Shown here piece by piece: positions 19,262 through 35,392 of a DNA stretch of 64,000 nucleotides; within the stretch, counting starts at the first letter, position 1; the number at the start of each line of letters is the position of its first letter. This DNA is from Ureibacillus terrenus. Lineage in GTDB: Bacteria; Bacillota; Bacilli; Bacillales_A; Planococcaceae. The translations under genes were made by a program, and so were the position numbers. The DNA lies in assembly GCF_006569205.1 (NCBI RefSeq), contig NZ_VIGD01000008.1, positions 62,001 to 126,000 of the forward strand, given 5' to 3'. Under the pieces are notes generated by a model. The model was not told the DNA's origin and made no database searches. It saw only the letters and a list, made by a program, of their open reading frames with translations.

Positions 19262-19800
19262 TGAGCTTCCTCACTTTGAGGAGCGGCTTGAGCCTGGGCG
19301 GCCAGTTTCGCTTCTGCTCCTGCTTCAAGGATGGTCAATTTGGATACCCCCACATTAAACGGCTCATAAGCATACTCTTTGCCGTCCACTTCCGCAACGA
19401 TTTGGTAATCCAATGTTCCGGTAGGGAAGTCGTCCGGCACTGTCCAGCTTACAGTATAAAGCAATGTGCCTTCTTCTCCATGAGGTCCAAGTTTCATGTC
19501 CATTTCTTCCCCAGTGCCCAATACCAATTTCACTTTCGCATCTTCCACAGTTTTTTCAGTCTTTTGGTCTATGACGTTCGCACGGAACACGATCGTGTGG
19601 CCGCGTTCGAACCGGCTGTCAACGACACAGACCGCATCTTTCTGGAGGTGGGAATTCACCGTATCCCCCAATACGACAATTACCGGTTCCTCCGTTTTGG
19701 TTTCCTCCGATTTGTCCGCCGCATTGTCGCCGCTGCAGCCTGCAAGAATTGCCGCGGCCAACAGCGCGCTTGCAAATAGTTGCCCCTTTCGTTTCAACAT
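19258..19800 (-). CDS. Lipoprotein of unknown function, first gene of the lipoprotein operon
   Basis: A 180-residue protein starting MLKRKGQLFASALLAA with lipobox LAGC. A charged spacer is followed by a beta-rich domain of about 120 residues with GHTIVFRANVID, LLYTVSWTVPDDFPTG and an alanine-rich tail. I recognise no family. ATG 19800 follows GGGGGA by 8 bp. The ATGA overlap with the IPT/TIG gene shows the two are co-translated. Upstream on the minus strand are an AT-rich region with a TATAAT and a perfect CCAATTTT/AAAATTGG hairpin (19839-19857). The 380 bp to rpiB contain no other gene. Confidence 0.72.
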   Translation of the reverse strand: MLKRKGQLFASALLAAAILAGCSGDNAADKSEETKTEEPVIVVLGDTVNSHLQKDAVCVVDSRFERGHTIVFRANVIDQKTEKTVEDAKVKLVLGTGEEMDMKLGPHGEEGTLLYTVSWTVPDDFPTGTLDYQIVAEVDGKEYAYEPFNVGVSKLTILEAGAEAKLAAQAQAAPQSEEAQ

Positions 19801-20184
19801 GAACAATATCCCCCTTTGTTATCAAATCTTTTATCCTACCAATTTTAAAAAAATTGGAAGTAATATATTTACTATTATTATAGTTTATAAACATTTTCTG
19901 TTAGAGTAGTATTTTTTTCATTATTATCCGGTAAATAATAGATTCTCGATAAAAAAGAATGGGCCTTGTCCGCGGAATCGGCCTTATTGAAAAATCCCGA
20001 ATAATCCGGAAGGAAAACAGAAAAAATATTAGAGGATAACAAGAAAAATGAACATTTTTTATTGAACTGAGCAAAAATATTCGTATTTCAATAAAAAGTA
20101 GAATCAAAAAGATAGGAAAATCCGTATTAATCTTTTATAATTAGTGGTACACTGTTGTTAGAAAGAGCTTGAGGAGGGTACCAA

Positions 20185-20622
20185 GTGAAAGTAGCCATTT
20201 CATCGGACCATGGTGGCAACCGGTTGCGGAAGGAAATCATGGATCTGTTAGATGAATTGAATATTGAATATGAGGACTTTGGACCAACATCAGATGATTC
20301 CGTGGATTACCCTGACTATGCCCTTCCAGTGGCGGAAGGGGTGGCCAGCGGAAAGTTTGACCGCGGCATTCTGATTTGCGGAACAGGCATCGGAATGAGC
20401 ATTGCGGCCAATAAAGTGAAAGGTGTCCGCTGCGCATTGGTCCACGATGTATATAGCGCCAAAATGACAAGATGCCATAACGACTCCAATGTGCTGGCAA
20501 TGGGGGAAAGGGTCATCGGTCCAGGGCTTGCAAGAGAAATTGTGAAAACATGGCTGAATACGGATTTTGAAGGCGGACGTCATGAACGCCGCATCAACAA
20601 AATCGCGGAAATTGAAGGGTGA
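20185..20622 (+). CDS. rpiB: Ribose-5-phosphate isomerase B
   Basis: A 145-residue RpiB/LacAB-family enzyme interconverting ribose-5-phosphate and ribulose-5-phosphate. The opening VAISSDHGG and catalytic Cys65 in ILICGTGIGMSIAANK are intact. GTG start with GAGGAGG upstream. Equivalent to YwlF. It overlaps or abuts ywlG, so the two form an operon. Confidence 0.92.
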   Translation: MKVAISSDHGGNRLRKEIMDLLDELNIEYEDFGPTSDDSVDYPDYALPVAEGVASGKFDRGILICGTGIGMSIAANKVKGVRCALVHDVYSAKMTRCHNDSNVLAMGERVIGPGLAREIVKTWLNTDFEGGRHERRINKIAEIEG

Positions 20623-20630
20623 GCCGCGCG

Positions 20631-21200
20631 ATGACTCTGGAAATGATACGGAACCAACTATCGCAGCTGTTAAGGGAATTTGAGGAGCAGGCGGAACTGA
20701 AGCCGGGGCAATTATTTGTCGTGGGATGTTCCACTTCGGAAATAAAAGGATCGAAAATCGGAACGGCGGGTTCGACGGAAATTGCGGAAGTGCTCTATGA
20801 AGAATTCGACGCTTTCGCCAAGCAGCATGGAATCTATCTTGTGTTCCAGGGATGCGAGCACATCAACCGCGCCTTGACTTTGGAATCGGAAGCGGCCGAA
20901 AAATACGGGCTCGAGCCGGTATCGGTGGTGCCTGTCCCAAAAGCGGGAGGCTCCATGTCCGCCTACGCTTACCGGAAAATGGACAATCCCGTTGTGGTGG
21001 AACATGTCCGCGCCCATGCGGGAATTGATATCGGGCAAACACTGATCGGCATGCATTTGAAAGAGGTGGCCGTTCCTGTCCGCACATCCGTCCGCCAAAT
21101 CGGCGAAGCGGTGGTGACCGTTGCCAAAACCCGTCCGAAATTGATCGGCGGCAGCCGCGCAGTGTACGAACTGCCGGAAGAATCCACGACATGCCATTAA
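20631..21200 (+). CDS. ywlG: TIGR01440/DUF436 family protein YwlG
   Basis: A 189-residue conserved cytoplasmic protein with the family segments FVVGCSTSEIKGSKIG, FQGCEHINRALTLE and PKAGGSMSAYAY. The family has no established function that I know. ATG 20631 is favoured, with AAGGGTGA about 9 bp upstream overlapping the rpiB stop; an in-frame GTG at 20619 is the alternative. It lies between rpiB and glyA as in Bacillus. Confidence 0.85.
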   Translation: MTLEMIRNQLSQLLREFEEQAELKPGQLFVVGCSTSEIKGSKIGTAGSTEIAEVLYEEFDAFAKQHGIYLVFQGCEHINRALTLESEAAEKYGLEPVSVVPVPKAGGSMSAYAYRKMDNPVVVEHVRAHAGIDIGQTLIGMHLKEVAVPVRTSVRQIGEAVVTVAKTRPKLIGGSRAVYELPEESTTCH

Positions 21201-21436
21201 GGGATGTCGCGGCTTTTCAAGGGTGGCCATGGATGTTTGGTTGTATCGCGGCGGCTTGCGGGAATCGCCTGCCGTCAAGATGCATCGCTGTCCTGCCGGA
21301 AAGTCCCTGCAAGGTCCAACTGCTTTGACCGATATGCAGTGCCGCCGGGCTTGCCGGGCCTTTCCGCCGATTCATGGCTTTGCTGCGGCTTTCCGCGGTT
21401 CATTTTTTGCAAATTGATTGAATATGGAAAACCCTA

Positions 21437-21465
21437 GTGAAAATCACGGGAAAATGTTTTATAGT
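21437..21465 (+). promoter_or_regulatory. Probable sigma-A promoter of glyA
   Basis: GTGAAA (21437-21442), 17-bp spacer, TATAGT (21460-21465), leaving a leader of about 100 nt. No PurR box of the form seen in B. subtilis was found. The DNA from 21201 to 21430 holds no gene. Confidence 0.5.
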
Positions 21466-21571
21466 AATTAGGAATTTATATAGGAAAAACTTTCATTTCA
21501 TGATGGCAGAACTTGCTGGATTTATCCAATAAATCTTTCAATGAAAATAAAAATTAATAGGAGGATCATTA

Positions 21572-22834
21572 ATGGCTTACGAAAAACTGGCAGCTCAAGA
21601 CAAAGCGGTTCTTGAAGCAATTCTGAATGAAAAGAAACGTCAACAAGAAAACATCGAATTGATCGCATCGGAAAACATCGTGTCCGAAGCGGTGATGGAA
21701 GCGCAAGGCTCCGTGCTTACAAACAAATATGCGGAAGGGTATCCTGGAAAACGCTACTACGGTGGCTGTGAATTCGTCGATGTAGTGGAAGATATCGCAC
21801 GCGAACGCGCGAAAGAACTGTTCGGCGCCAAATTTGCGAACGTGCAGCCACACTCCGGCGCACAGGCGAACATGGCGGTTTATTTCTCCGTATTGCAGCC
21901 CGGCGACACGGTATTGGGCATGAACTTGGCGCACGGCGGCCACTTGACGCACGGTTCCCATGTCAACTTCTCCGGAATCCAATACAATTTCGTTGAATAT
22001 GGCGTAACAAAAGATACAAATGTCATCGACTATGAAGATGTGCGCCAAAAAGCGTTGGAACATAAGCCAAAATTGATCGTGGCAGGGGCATCCGCATATC
22101 CCCGTGTCATTGATTTCAAAAAATTCCGTGAAATCGCCGATGAAGTGGGCGCCTACTTCATGGTGGACATGGCCCACATCGCTGGTCTTGTAGCTGCCGG
22201 CGAACATCCATCTCCGGTGCCATATGCGCATTTTGTGACAACGACAACGCACAAAACATTGCGCGGCCCTCGCGGCGGATTAGTGTTGACGAACGATGAA
22301 GAATTGGCCAAAAAAATCGATAAAGCGGTATTCCCTGGCATCCAGGGCGGTCCGTTGATGCACGTCATCGCCGCAAAAGCGGTAGCGTTCGGCGAAGCAT
22401 TGCAGCCGGAATTCAAGGAATACGCAAAACAAATCAAGAAAAATGCGCAAGTGCTTGCGGAAACATTGCTTGCGGAAGGCTTGGAAATCGTATCCGGCGG
22501 AACGGACAACCACTTATTGCTTGTGAATGTGAAATCCGTCGGCCTCACGGGCAAAGTGGCAGAAAAATTATTGGATGAAGTGAAAATCACGGTGAACAAA
22601 AACTCCATCCCATTTGATGAAGAGAAGCCATTTGTCACATCCGGCATCCGCATCGGAACGCCTGCCATCACTACACGCGGCTTCAAAGAAGAAGATGCGA
22701 AAGAAGTCGGCCTGATCATCGCGAAAGTCTTGAAAAATCCGGAAGACGAAGCGGTGAAAGAAGAAGCGCGCGCCCGCGTAAAAGCATTGACAGACAAATA
22801 CCCAATCTATGAGGATTTAGTGGTAGGAAAATAA
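21572..22834 (+). CDS. glyA: Serine hydroxymethyltransferase
   Basis: A 420-residue PLP enzyme converting serine and tetrahydrofolate to glycine and methylene-tetrahydrofolate, the main one-carbon source. The PLP lysine is Lys228 in [14 protein letters not shown], and [23 protein letters not shown] and the [10 protein letters not shown] loop are intact. GGAGGATC precedes the ATG. Monocistronic: its own promoter and terminator. Confidence 0.96.
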   Translation: MAYEKLAAQDKAVLEAILNEKKRQQENIELIASENIVSEAVMEAQGSVLTNKYAEGYPGKRYYGGCEFVDVVEDIARERAKELFGAKFANVQPHSGAQANMAVYFSVLQPGDTVLGMNLAHGGHLTHGSHVNFSGIQYNFVEYGVTKDTNVIDYEDVRQKALEHKPKLIVAGASAYPRVIDFKKFREIADEVGAYFMVDMAHIAGLVAAGEHPSPVPYAHFVTTTTHKTLRGPRGGLVLTNDEELAKKIDKAVFPGIQGGPLMHVIAAKAVAFGEALQPEFKEYAKQIKKNAQVLAETLLAEGLEIVSGGTDNHLLLVNVKSVGLTGKVAEKLLDEVKITVNKNSIPFDEEKPFVTSGIRIGTPAITTRGFKEEDAKEVGLIIAKVLKNPEDEAVKEEARARVKALTDKYPIYEDLVVGK

Positions 22835-22853
22835 TCGTTTCGCTCGTTTTGAA

Positions 22854-22893
22854 AGAGAATTTGGGCTGGGCATCGGCTCAAGTTCTCTTTTTT
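22854..22893 (+). terminator. Terminator after glyA
   Basis: A 13-bp stem with G-U pairs (AGAGAATTTGGGC against GCTCAAGTTCTCT) is followed by six Ts. Confidence 0.85.
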
Positions 22894-22959
22894 ATTTTGG
22901 GCAGGATTGGGAGGGGAGGAAGTTGCGGAGTTCATGTTCCTGGGGCCGGAAGAATTCCC

Positions 22960-23082
22960 GATTGGCGGATAAGATGGTGATTTTGGCGGATATCGGGCTG
23001 CAGGAAAGAGGAAAAAATCAGGTTGGCGGATAAATGTGAATTCGGCGGATATCCAGCCCAAACTGGCGGATATTGAAAACAG
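22960..23082 (+). repeat. Short degenerate array of GGCGGATA motifs
   Basis: Five copies of GGCGGATA at spacings of 21, 40, 19 and 21 bp. It resembles the CTTGGGCGGATA variant of the 21-bp family with one G lost, so it may be a decayed relic of that family. It lies between glyA and upp. Confidence 0.55.
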
Positions 23083-23270
23083 GAACGGCGGCTTCCGCAT
23101 CGCATCCAATATCCGGAAAAATAAATTTCCAATAACTCCCTACAATTCCATCAAACCCGTACATAATTCATGAAAAGTTTTGCAAAAAATACCGAATTTC
23201 TTCTATTAAATATATACACACTAGAAAAATGAAAAGTGTGTTAAGGCTTCGAATATTGGTTTTCGAATGA

Positions 23271-23996
<726 letters not shown>

Positions 23997-24253
23997 TCTT
24001 TTGATCCGTCAAGGCAAATTGAAGCGGTCCAGCATGTCGCGGGCCGCTCCGGGGACAAGCGGTTCGTCAAAAAAGAGTCAGGGCTGGGCCAATCCAAAAC
24101 ATGGAATGCGAAGCCATTTCCATTCGCAACGAATGAATAGCATGCGGAAGCAGCCGGACATTTTGCTGTTTGGCGATGCATTTCAACACATGCGCGAATC
24201 AGACCCAAGACAACGAAAACGCTTGGATAGCACGAAATAAACCAAAGAAGCAA

Positions 24254-24281
24254 GGCGTCCTTCAATCGAAGGGCGTTTTCC
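24254..24281 (+). terminator. Weak terminator between upp and mnaA
   Basis: CGTCCTTC pairs with GAAGGGCG around an AATC loop and is followed by TTTTC. The 390-bp upp-mnaA gap shows nothing else recognisable. Confidence 0.5.
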
Positions 24282-24388
24282 ACTGTTCTCGCAAATTGCA
24301 ATATGGAAAACCTTTCGGCGACTGGCAAATAGCTGCCGATCCACCCACCCAATAATCTTCTCACCTACCAAGAAGGGAGTACCATCCA

Positions 24389-25513
24389 ATGCAAAACAAA
24401 ATCAAAGTCATGACCATCTTCGGAACAAGACCTGAAGCCATCAAAATGGCGCCGGTTGTGCTGGAGCTGGAAAAACATCAGGACCAAATCGAATCCATCG
24501 TGACGGTGACGGCTCAGCACCGGCAAATGCTCGACCAGGTGCTGGAAACCTTCGACATTACGCCCGACTATGACCTGAACATCATGAAAGACCGGCAAAC
24601 CCTTGTCGATGTCACGGTCAATGCGCTCCAAGGCCTGGATAAAGTCATGAAAGAAGCCAAACCGGACATCGTGCTGGTCCATGGCGATACGACCACGACC
24701 TTCGTCGGAAGCCTGGCCGCCTTCTACAACCAGATTGCCATCGGACATGTAGAAGCGGGGCTCAGAACGCACAACAAATATTCGCCATATCCGGAAGAAA
24801 TGAACCGGCAATTGACGGGCGTGATGGCGGATCTGCATTTTGCGCCGACGGAACAATCAAGACAAAACCTGCTGAAGGAAAACAAAGATCCCGGCACGAT
24901 TTTCGTCACAGGCAACACGGCCATTGACGCGTTAAAAACGACAGTCAAAGAACACTACACGCATCCGATCCTCGAAAAAATCGGAAGCGACCGCATGATC
25001 CTCTTGACCGCCCATCGCCGGGAAAATTTGGGGGATCCGATGCGCCATATGTTCCGCGCCATCAAACGGCTTCTTCAGGAACATGAAGACGTGCAGGTGG
25101 TGTATCCGGTCCACTTGAATCCGGCGGTAAGGGAAGTGGCCAACGAAATTTTGGGCGATGATCCGAGAATCCATCTGATCGAACCGTTGGAAGTGTTCGA
25201 TTTCCATAACTTTGCCGCCCGATCCTATATGATTCTCACCGATTCGGGAGGCGTGCAGGAAGAGGCGCCGTCCCTCGGGAAACCGGTGCTGGTCCTAAGG
25301 GATACGACGGAGCGCCCTGAAGGCATTGCGGCAGGCACGTTGAAACTTGCGGGAACAAATGAAGAAAACATTTACCGCCTGGCCAAAGAATTGCTGGAAG
25401 ATGAAGAAGAGTACAACAAAATGGCCAAAGCATCCAATCCATACGGCGACGGCTTCGCTTCCAGAAGAATCGTGGATGCTTTATTGACATACTTCCATGA
25501 AAAGAAGCAATAA
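24389..25513 (+). CDS. mnaA: UDP-N-acetylglucosamine 2-epimerase (non-hydrolysing)
   Basis: A 374-residue enzyme interconverting UDP-GlcNAc and UDP-ManNAc. Family motifs FGTRPEAIKMAP, VHGDTTTTF, GHVEAGLRT, PEEMNR, TAHRREN and LTDSGGVQEEA are all present. UDP-ManNAc feeds the teichoic-acid linkage unit (TagA) and, after oxidation by WecC, ManNAc-uronic acid polymers; genes for both steps lie at the far end of this window. The site AGAAGGGAG precedes the ATG at slightly long spacing. Confidence 0.93.
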   Translation: MQNKIKVMTIFGTRPEAIKMAPVVLELEKHQDQIESIVTVTAQHRQMLDQVLETFDITPDYDLNIMKDRQTLVDVTVNALQGLDKVMKEAKPDIVLVHGDTTTTFVGSLAAFYNQIAIGHVEAGLRTHNKYSPYPEEMNRQLTGVMADLHFAPTEQSRQNLLKENKDPGTIFVTGNTAIDALKTTVKEHYTHPILEKIGSDRMILLTAHRRENLGDPMRHMFRAIKRLLQEHEDVQVVYPVHLNPAVREVANEILGDDPRIHLIEPLEVFDFHNFAARSYMILTDSGGVQEEAPSLGKPVLVLRDTTERPEGIAAGTLKLAGTNEENIYRLAKELLEDEEEYNKMAKASNPYGDGFASRRIVDALLTYFHEKKQ

Positions 25514-25652
25514 TTCTACTATTAAAATAGAATAAAAATCTAAAATAAATAATTATACCAAAGATAAACTATATCTAAAACTTCTTTCTTTCGGGGAATT
25601 TGTCAATATTTTGACAAAATAGTATCGGTGTGAAGTTTTTCACTAAAACAGA

Positions 25653-25681
25653 TTGACATGAAAAAATCCCTATTGTATGCT
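25653..25681 (+). promoter_or_regulatory. Sigma-A promoter of the atp operon
   Basis: Consensus TTGACA (25653-25658), 17-bp spacer, TATGCT (25676-25681). The leader of about 245 nt contains a terminator-like hairpin at 25823-25865 (AAAGGG-Y-AAAA stem with a short T run), a possible attenuator ahead of atpI. An open frame of 68 codons at 25696-25902 has no ribosome binding site and is not annotated. Confidence 0.75.
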
Positions 25682-25932
25682 TACAAAGTGTATGAATGTA
25701 TAAGGGATTCTTTTACAAAATGATACGCAAACCCTTGTGGTATCAAGTTTCTACTACACAGGCAGTGGGAACGTGGGAAGAGATTTTTCATATGCTGGAA
25801 GAGACTGAATACAAGAGATGGGAAAGGGTAAAAATACTTAGCGGTAAAAAATTTTGCCCTTTTCGAGCGAAATTTGTAAAAAAATTATCAATATTCCGCT
25901 GAATGAACAAAAAGATTCAGGAGATTAAATCA

Positions 25933-26304
25933 ATGCTGGATTTGCACCGTATTTTCGAAAAGCAGAAAAAAGGTCTATTTTTTTTGCTTGCCCTATGCGT
26001 GTCGGGATGGTTTTTCACCTCATATCCGACGATTTTTGCAGGAATAGGGATCGGTGCGGTTTTTGGCACTTACAACTTCTGGATTCTTGTCCGCAGGATG
26101 GACAAGTTCGACCGTTCCTATCAGGAAGGAAAGCGGATATCTCTTGGTTCAGGGCTGCGCTTTGCTTCTGCAATCGCGGCAGTCGCAATACCGATCGCGT
26201 TCCCGGAATACTTCAATGTTGTTAGCTCAGTTATTGGGTTAATGATACCTTATGTCTTCCTCTTCATCGAGGCTTTATATAGTTTATTTAAAACCGAAAA
26301 ATAG
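25933..26304 (+). CDS. atpI: ATP synthase subunit I
   Basis: A 123-residue membrane protein with four predicted helices and the LVRRMDKFDR motif after helix 2. AtpI assists c-ring assembly and may handle Mg2+. ATG 25933 follows AGGAG by 9 bp; an ATG at 25903 in the same frame has no ribosome binding site. First gene of the nine-gene operon. Confidence 0.88.
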   Translation: MLDLHRIFEKQKKGLFFLLALCVSGWFFTSYPTIFAGIGIGAVFGTYNFWILVRRMDKFDRSYQEGKRISLGSGLRFASAIAAVAIPIAFPEYFNVVSSVIGLMIPYVFLFIEALYSLFKTEK

Positions 26305-26323
26305 GACATTGAAAGTGAGGTGA

Positions 26324-27058
<735 letters not shown>

Positions 27059-27089
27059 TTTATAAATTCATAGTGTTCTTACATTATGA

Positions 27090-27350
<261 letters not shown>

Positions 27351-27361
27351 TTGGTTCCATG

Positions 27362-27410
27362 TGGCGAAGGATGACTTTTCTGCAGAAACTTCGCCATTCC
27401 TTTTATTTTT
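27362..27410 (+). terminator. Partial terminator or processing hairpin between atpE and atpF
   Basis: TGGCGAAG pairs perfectly with CTTCGCCA across a 19-nt loop and is followed by a T-rich tract of about 14 nt. It lies 12 bp after atpE in the only long gap (220 bp) within the operon. Confidence 0.6.
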
Positions 27411-27570
27411 AATGTTTAACCGATAGATTTTTTTAGAACAATGACTGATAGAAAACACTTTCGAAGACATGAATGTTTAAGATAAATGAACGGCTCTCTT
27501 CAACTGGAAAATGGACTGAAGCAGGGCAGGTATATTGGATTCTGAAGCTCTTGAAGGGAGTGAAACAATC

Positions 27571-28092
27571 GTGAATTTTGAATATTTGGTATTGGGTTCA
27601 AGTTCAGAATTGATCAACTTAGGAGATATCATTGCGACATTAGTAATCTTCACAATTTTGATGTTATTGCTAAAAAAATTCGCCTGGGGTCCATTGATGG
27701 GCATCATGCAACAACGTGAAGAGTTGGTTGCAAGCGAAATCGAAGCGGCTGAAAACGCTCGCAAAGAAGCGGCAAAAGCGTTGGAAGAACAAAAAGCCCT
27801 ATTAAAAGAAGCGCGCACTGAAGCTTCCAAAATCATCGAAAGCGCGAAAAAGCAAGCTGAGGCGCAACGCGAAGAAATCGTGGAAGCCGCCCGCCAGGAA
27901 GCAAGCCGCCTGAAAGAATCAGCGGTGCGCGAAATCGAAACGGAAAAAGAAAAAGCGATCGCCGCATTGCGCGAAGAAGTGGTATCACTTTCTGTTCTTG
28001 CGGCATCCAAAGTGCTTGAAAAAGAAATTTCTGAAGAAGACAATAGTGCATTAATTAAAGAAACGATTGCTAAGGCAGGAGAAGCGGAATGA
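27571..28092 (+). CDS. atpF: F1Fo ATP synthase subunit b
   Basis: A 173-residue stator subunit: one N-terminal membrane helix (about residues 12-32) followed by a long charged coiled coil rich in Glu, Lys and Ala that reaches the F1 head. GTG 27571 follows GAAGGGAG; the frame is open 12 codons further upstream but without signal. It overlaps atpH by 4 bp. Confidence 0.9.
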   Translation: MNFEYLVLGSSSELINLGDIIATLVIFTILMLLLKKFAWGPLMGIMQQREELVASEIEAAENARKEAAKALEEQKALLKEARTEASKIIESAKKQAEAQREEIVEAARQEASRLKESAVREIETEKEKAIAALREEVVSLSVLAASKVLEKEISEEDNSALIKETIAKAGEAE

Positions 28093-28625
28093 GCAAGTAT
28101 TCTGTAGCGAAGCGCTATGCCGCGGCACTCTTCTCCGTTGCTAAAGATCAAAACGTTGTCGAAGAAGTGAACCAAGATCTACAGGAAATCGCGAAAGTGA
28201 TCAATGAGAACCGCGACTTCCTTGCACTATTGACAAACCCGAAGTTTTCTTCAGAACGCAAAAAAGAAATTCTATCCGATCTTTTCAAAGAAGCAAATCC
28301 GATTTTGCTCAATACGCTCAAACTTTTGGTGGATAAAAAACGCATTCGTGACTTAGCGGCAATTGCAGAGGCATTCAAAACGTTGACAGCAGAAGCCCAA
28401 GGCACTGCGGAAGCTACAGTATACTCCACTCGCGAATTGACAGAAGAAGAGAAGAAAGGCATCTCTGCTTCCTTTGCGAAACTTGTTGGCAAAGAAACAT
28501 TGAACATCACAAATGTAATCGATCCAAAAGTCATCGGTGGCGTTCGTGTTCAAATTGGCAACATCATTTTCGATAACACTGTAGCAAGCAAATTGGAAAA
28601 TCTCAGACGAACGTTAGTTGGTTAA
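28089..28625 (+). CDS. atpH: F1Fo ATP synthase subunit delta
   Basis: A 178-residue peripheral-stalk subunit at the top of F1, starting [18 protein letters not shown] with the C-terminal [14 protein letters not shown] motif. The start overlaps the atpF stop (ATGA), which indicates coupled translation. Confidence 0.93.
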   Translation: MSKYSVAKRYAAALFSVAKDQNVVEEVNQDLQEIAKVINENRDFLALLTNPKFSSERKKEILSDLFKEANPILLNTLKLLVDKKRIRDLAAIAEAFKTLTAEAQGTAEATVYSTRELTEEEKKGISASFAKLVGKETLNITNVIDPKVIGGVRVQIGNIIFDNTVASKLENLRRTLVG

Positions 28626-28640
28626 TAAATAGAAAAGTGA

Positions 28641-30164
<1,524 letters not shown>

Positions 30165-30221
30165 TCTTTCAGCCCCGCTGAAAGAACTTCTGATCGCCAG
30201 TACGAATGATGACTAAAATGA

Positions 30222-32570
<2,349 letters not shown>

Positions 32571-32595
32571 TGTTTCGGACGGAGGAGGAAATTAA

Positions 32596-33003
<408 letters not shown>

Positions 33004-33007
33004 TAAG

Positions 33008-33035
33008 AAGCGGGCAGTCTGACTGTCCGCTTTTT
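33008..33035 (+). terminator. Terminator of the atp operon
   Basis: AAGCGGGCAG pairs with CTGTCCGCTT (one G-U) around a 5-nt loop, followed by Ts. Confidence 0.9.
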
Positions 33036-33203
33036 CTCTTGCTTGACATGGAATATTTTTACTTGTTTTGAAAAGTCATTTTTCCGCGGAATGCTGAATA
33101 AGTTAATAGATGTGGCGTTATTATACCTATTTATATAGCAAAAGAAATGACAGTTTTTGAGAAGCAGGGATCCGTTTGAACGAAAAAGAAAGGAGGAGCG
33201 CGG

Positions 33204-33461
33204 ATGCTGACATCGGCCGATGTGTATCAATCAATGGGCATACAGGCGGCAATCGGAATCATTTCCCATTTGATTTTCATTGTCATTGCTTGGTATGCGT
33301 TGCAATCACTTCGATTGGATGTGGTGTTCAAAAAAGGGAAGACCTTCCAAATCCAGTTGATGTATATTCTTTTGAGCATCGCTTTAGGTTATACCGTTTC
33401 AAAATTCTTCTTGGATTTTACGGGGTTGTCGCAGCAATTGCCGTATATCTTTACAAGGTGA
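33204..33461 (+). CDS. ywzB: DUF1146 membrane protein YwzB
   Basis: An 85-residue protein with two membrane helices (about 15-34 and 50-68) and the ALQSLRLDVVFKKGK loop of DUF1146. It is found directly downstream of atpC in Bacillus; function unknown. AAGGAGG precedes the ATG. The 400 bp to murAA hold no recognisable gene; the B. subtilis neighbours ywmA and ywmB are absent. Confidence 0.85.
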   Translation: MLTSADVYQSMGIQAAIGIISHLIFIVIAWYALQSLRLDVVFKKGKTFQIQLMYILLSIALGYTVSKFFLDFTGLSQQLPYIFTR

Positions 33462-33867
33462 TTGGACAATGTTTTGGCCCCTGTTCTCAGAGGGGCATTT
33501 CAGCAGTCAATACGCATTTTCCCCTTCGACTATATATGGTTTGTAAGGGCAAATGCCGAATTTGGATGCTTTTGTCGTTACAACACATATACCTTGTTAT
33601 TTCCTGGGCAATCATGTAGATAGGTTTGCAACAAAATAGACATAAAAATATGAAAAAGTTAGGAATTTTTAATATTTCGGAAAAATTCACCATAAATCGC
33701 CGTTGTGCGTAATATATAATTGTAGATATATGTTGAAAAATATTTAAAAATAGGTTTATTAGTCACTTGTAAAATAAAGAAAGAAGCATTACTATTGATA
33801 TGGTTTGTTTTTTAGTTGTCTAGTTTCGATAGACATTTTGTGATAAATGGATTCGGAGGGACGATTT

Positions 33868-35193
33868 GTGGAGAAAATGATTGTTACAGGAGGCAGAAGA
33901 TTACAAGGAAAAGTCAAAATAGAAGGGGCAAAAAATGCTGTATTGCCGATTTTGACTGCTTCATTGCTAGCTTCTAAGAATACGAGCGTAATCAAAGACG
34001 TCCCAAACTTAGCGGATGTTCATACGATAAATGAAGTATTGAAAAGTTTGAATGCGGAAGTAAAATACAACGTTGAAGATAACGAGATTCATATAAATGC
34101 AGAAAAAACTTTACGAAGCGAGGCACCTTTTGATTATGTCAGTAAAATGCGCGCCTCAATTTTAGTGATGGGTTCCCTTTTGGCAAGGAACGGCTATGCG
34201 CGTGTGGCGATGCCGGGCGGGTGCGCCATAGGATCTCGGCCGATCGAGCTGCATTTAAAAGGGTTTGAAGCAATGGGCGCGAAAATTTCGACAGGCCATG
34301 GCTATGTCGAAGCGAAAGCGAACGGACGTTTAAGAGGGGCAAATATCTATTTGGATTTTCCGAGCGTTGGCGCAACAGAGAATATTATGACTGCCGCTGC
34401 ACTGGCGGAAGGGACGACAGTGATTGAAAACGCGGCAAAAGAGCCGGAAATCGTGGACTTGGCAAATTTCATCAACAAAATGGGAGGCCGTGTCACAGGG
34501 GCCGGAACGGACACCATCCGCATCGAAGGCGTAAAAGAACTTCATGGTACGACACATCATGTGATTCCTGACCGGATCGAAGCGGGGACTTTCATGGTGG
34601 CGGCGGCGATTACCCGCGGCGATGTGTACATCGAAAACGTGATTCCGGAACATTTGACGGCGTTGATTGCCAAGATGCGCGAAATGGGTGTAGAAATCAC
34701 TGAAAACGGTTCAGGCATCCGGGTGCGGGCGAACGATCCGTTGAAAGCGGTGGATGTGAAAACGATGCCATATCCGGGATTCCCGACCGACATGCAGGCG
34801 CAAATGATGGCGTTGATGTTGACGGCACATGGAACGAGCATCATTACCGAAACGGTATTCGAAAACCGGTTCATGCATGTGGAAGAGTTTCGCCGCATGG
34901 GTGCGTCCTTGAAAATCGAAGGCCGATCCACGTTTATTGAAGGTCCGGTGAAGTTGCAAGGCGCGGAAGTCGCAGCGACGGATTTGCGCGCGGCAGCGGC
35001 ATTGATTCTGGCGGGATTGGCAACGGATGGCGTCACGCGTGTAACGAAACTGTATCATTTGGACCGCGGTTATGTGGATTTCGAGAAGAAACTGCGTGCG
35101 CTGGGGGCGGATATTGAACGCGTATCCGGCGATATCGTGGAAGTAGATTCGAAGGATTCAAATGTTGCCACAGGAACAACGCTGAATGTTTAA
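33868..35193 (+). CDS. murAA: UDP-N-acetylglucosamine 1-carboxyvinyltransferase MurAA
   Basis: A 441-residue enzyme for the first committed step of peptidoglycan synthesis and the primary paralogue in Bacillus. Fosfomycin-target Cys119 is in [22 protein letters not shown] and the [13 protein letters not shown] segment are intact. GTG 33868 fits best: GGAGGGA lies 6-7 bp upstream and the protein then starts (M)EKMIVTGG, matching family alignments. The ATG at 33847 has no ribosome binding site. It differs from MurAB in the 4-kb region by its longer C-terminal tail. Confidence 0.94.
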   Translation: MEKMIVTGGRRLQGKVKIEGAKNAVLPILTASLLASKNTSVIKDVPNLADVHTINEVLKSLNAEVKYNVEDNEIHINAEKTLRSEAPFDYVSKMRASILVMGSLLARNGYARVAMPGGCAIGSRPIELHLKGFEAMGAKISTGHGYVEAKANGRLRGANIYLDFPSVGATENIMTAAALAEGTTVIENAAKEPEIVDLANFINKMGGRVTGAGTDTIRIEGVKELHGTTHHVIPDRIEAGTFMVAAAITRGDVYIENVIPEHLTALIAKMREMGVEITENGSGIRVRANDPLKAVDVKTMPYPGFPTDMQAQMMALMLTAHGTSIITETVFENRFMHVEEFRRMGASLKIEGRSTFIEGPVKLQGAEVAATDLRAAAALILAGLATDGVTRVTKLYHLDRGYVDFEKKLRALGADIERVSGDIVEVDSKDSNVATGTTLNV

Positions 35194-35276
35194 GATTTGA
35201 ATCTTACGGGGGCATTCTATTTTTCTAATGTACGATATGTCGAATAGAAGCGATTTATTCCTAAAATATGGGTGAA

Positions 35277-35314
35277 AACGGCAAAATCTTGTTCGCGAGG
35301 TTTTGTCGTTTTTC
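35277..35314 (+). terminator. Terminator after murAA
   Basis: A 15-bp stem with several G-U pairs closes a TTCG tetraloop and is followed by five Ts. Confidence 0.88.
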
Positions 35315-35392
35315 ATTTTCCGGAAAATATTTTGCGGAGATGCAGGGGAGTTTGTGAGGAAGGCCTCAGGAAGAGGATGAGAAATATGGTGG

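Noticed and set aside
25696-25902. 68-codon open frame before atpI
   Set aside because: It starts about 8 nt after the predicted transcription start, has no ribosome binding site and no family resemblance. It is treated as the atp leader.
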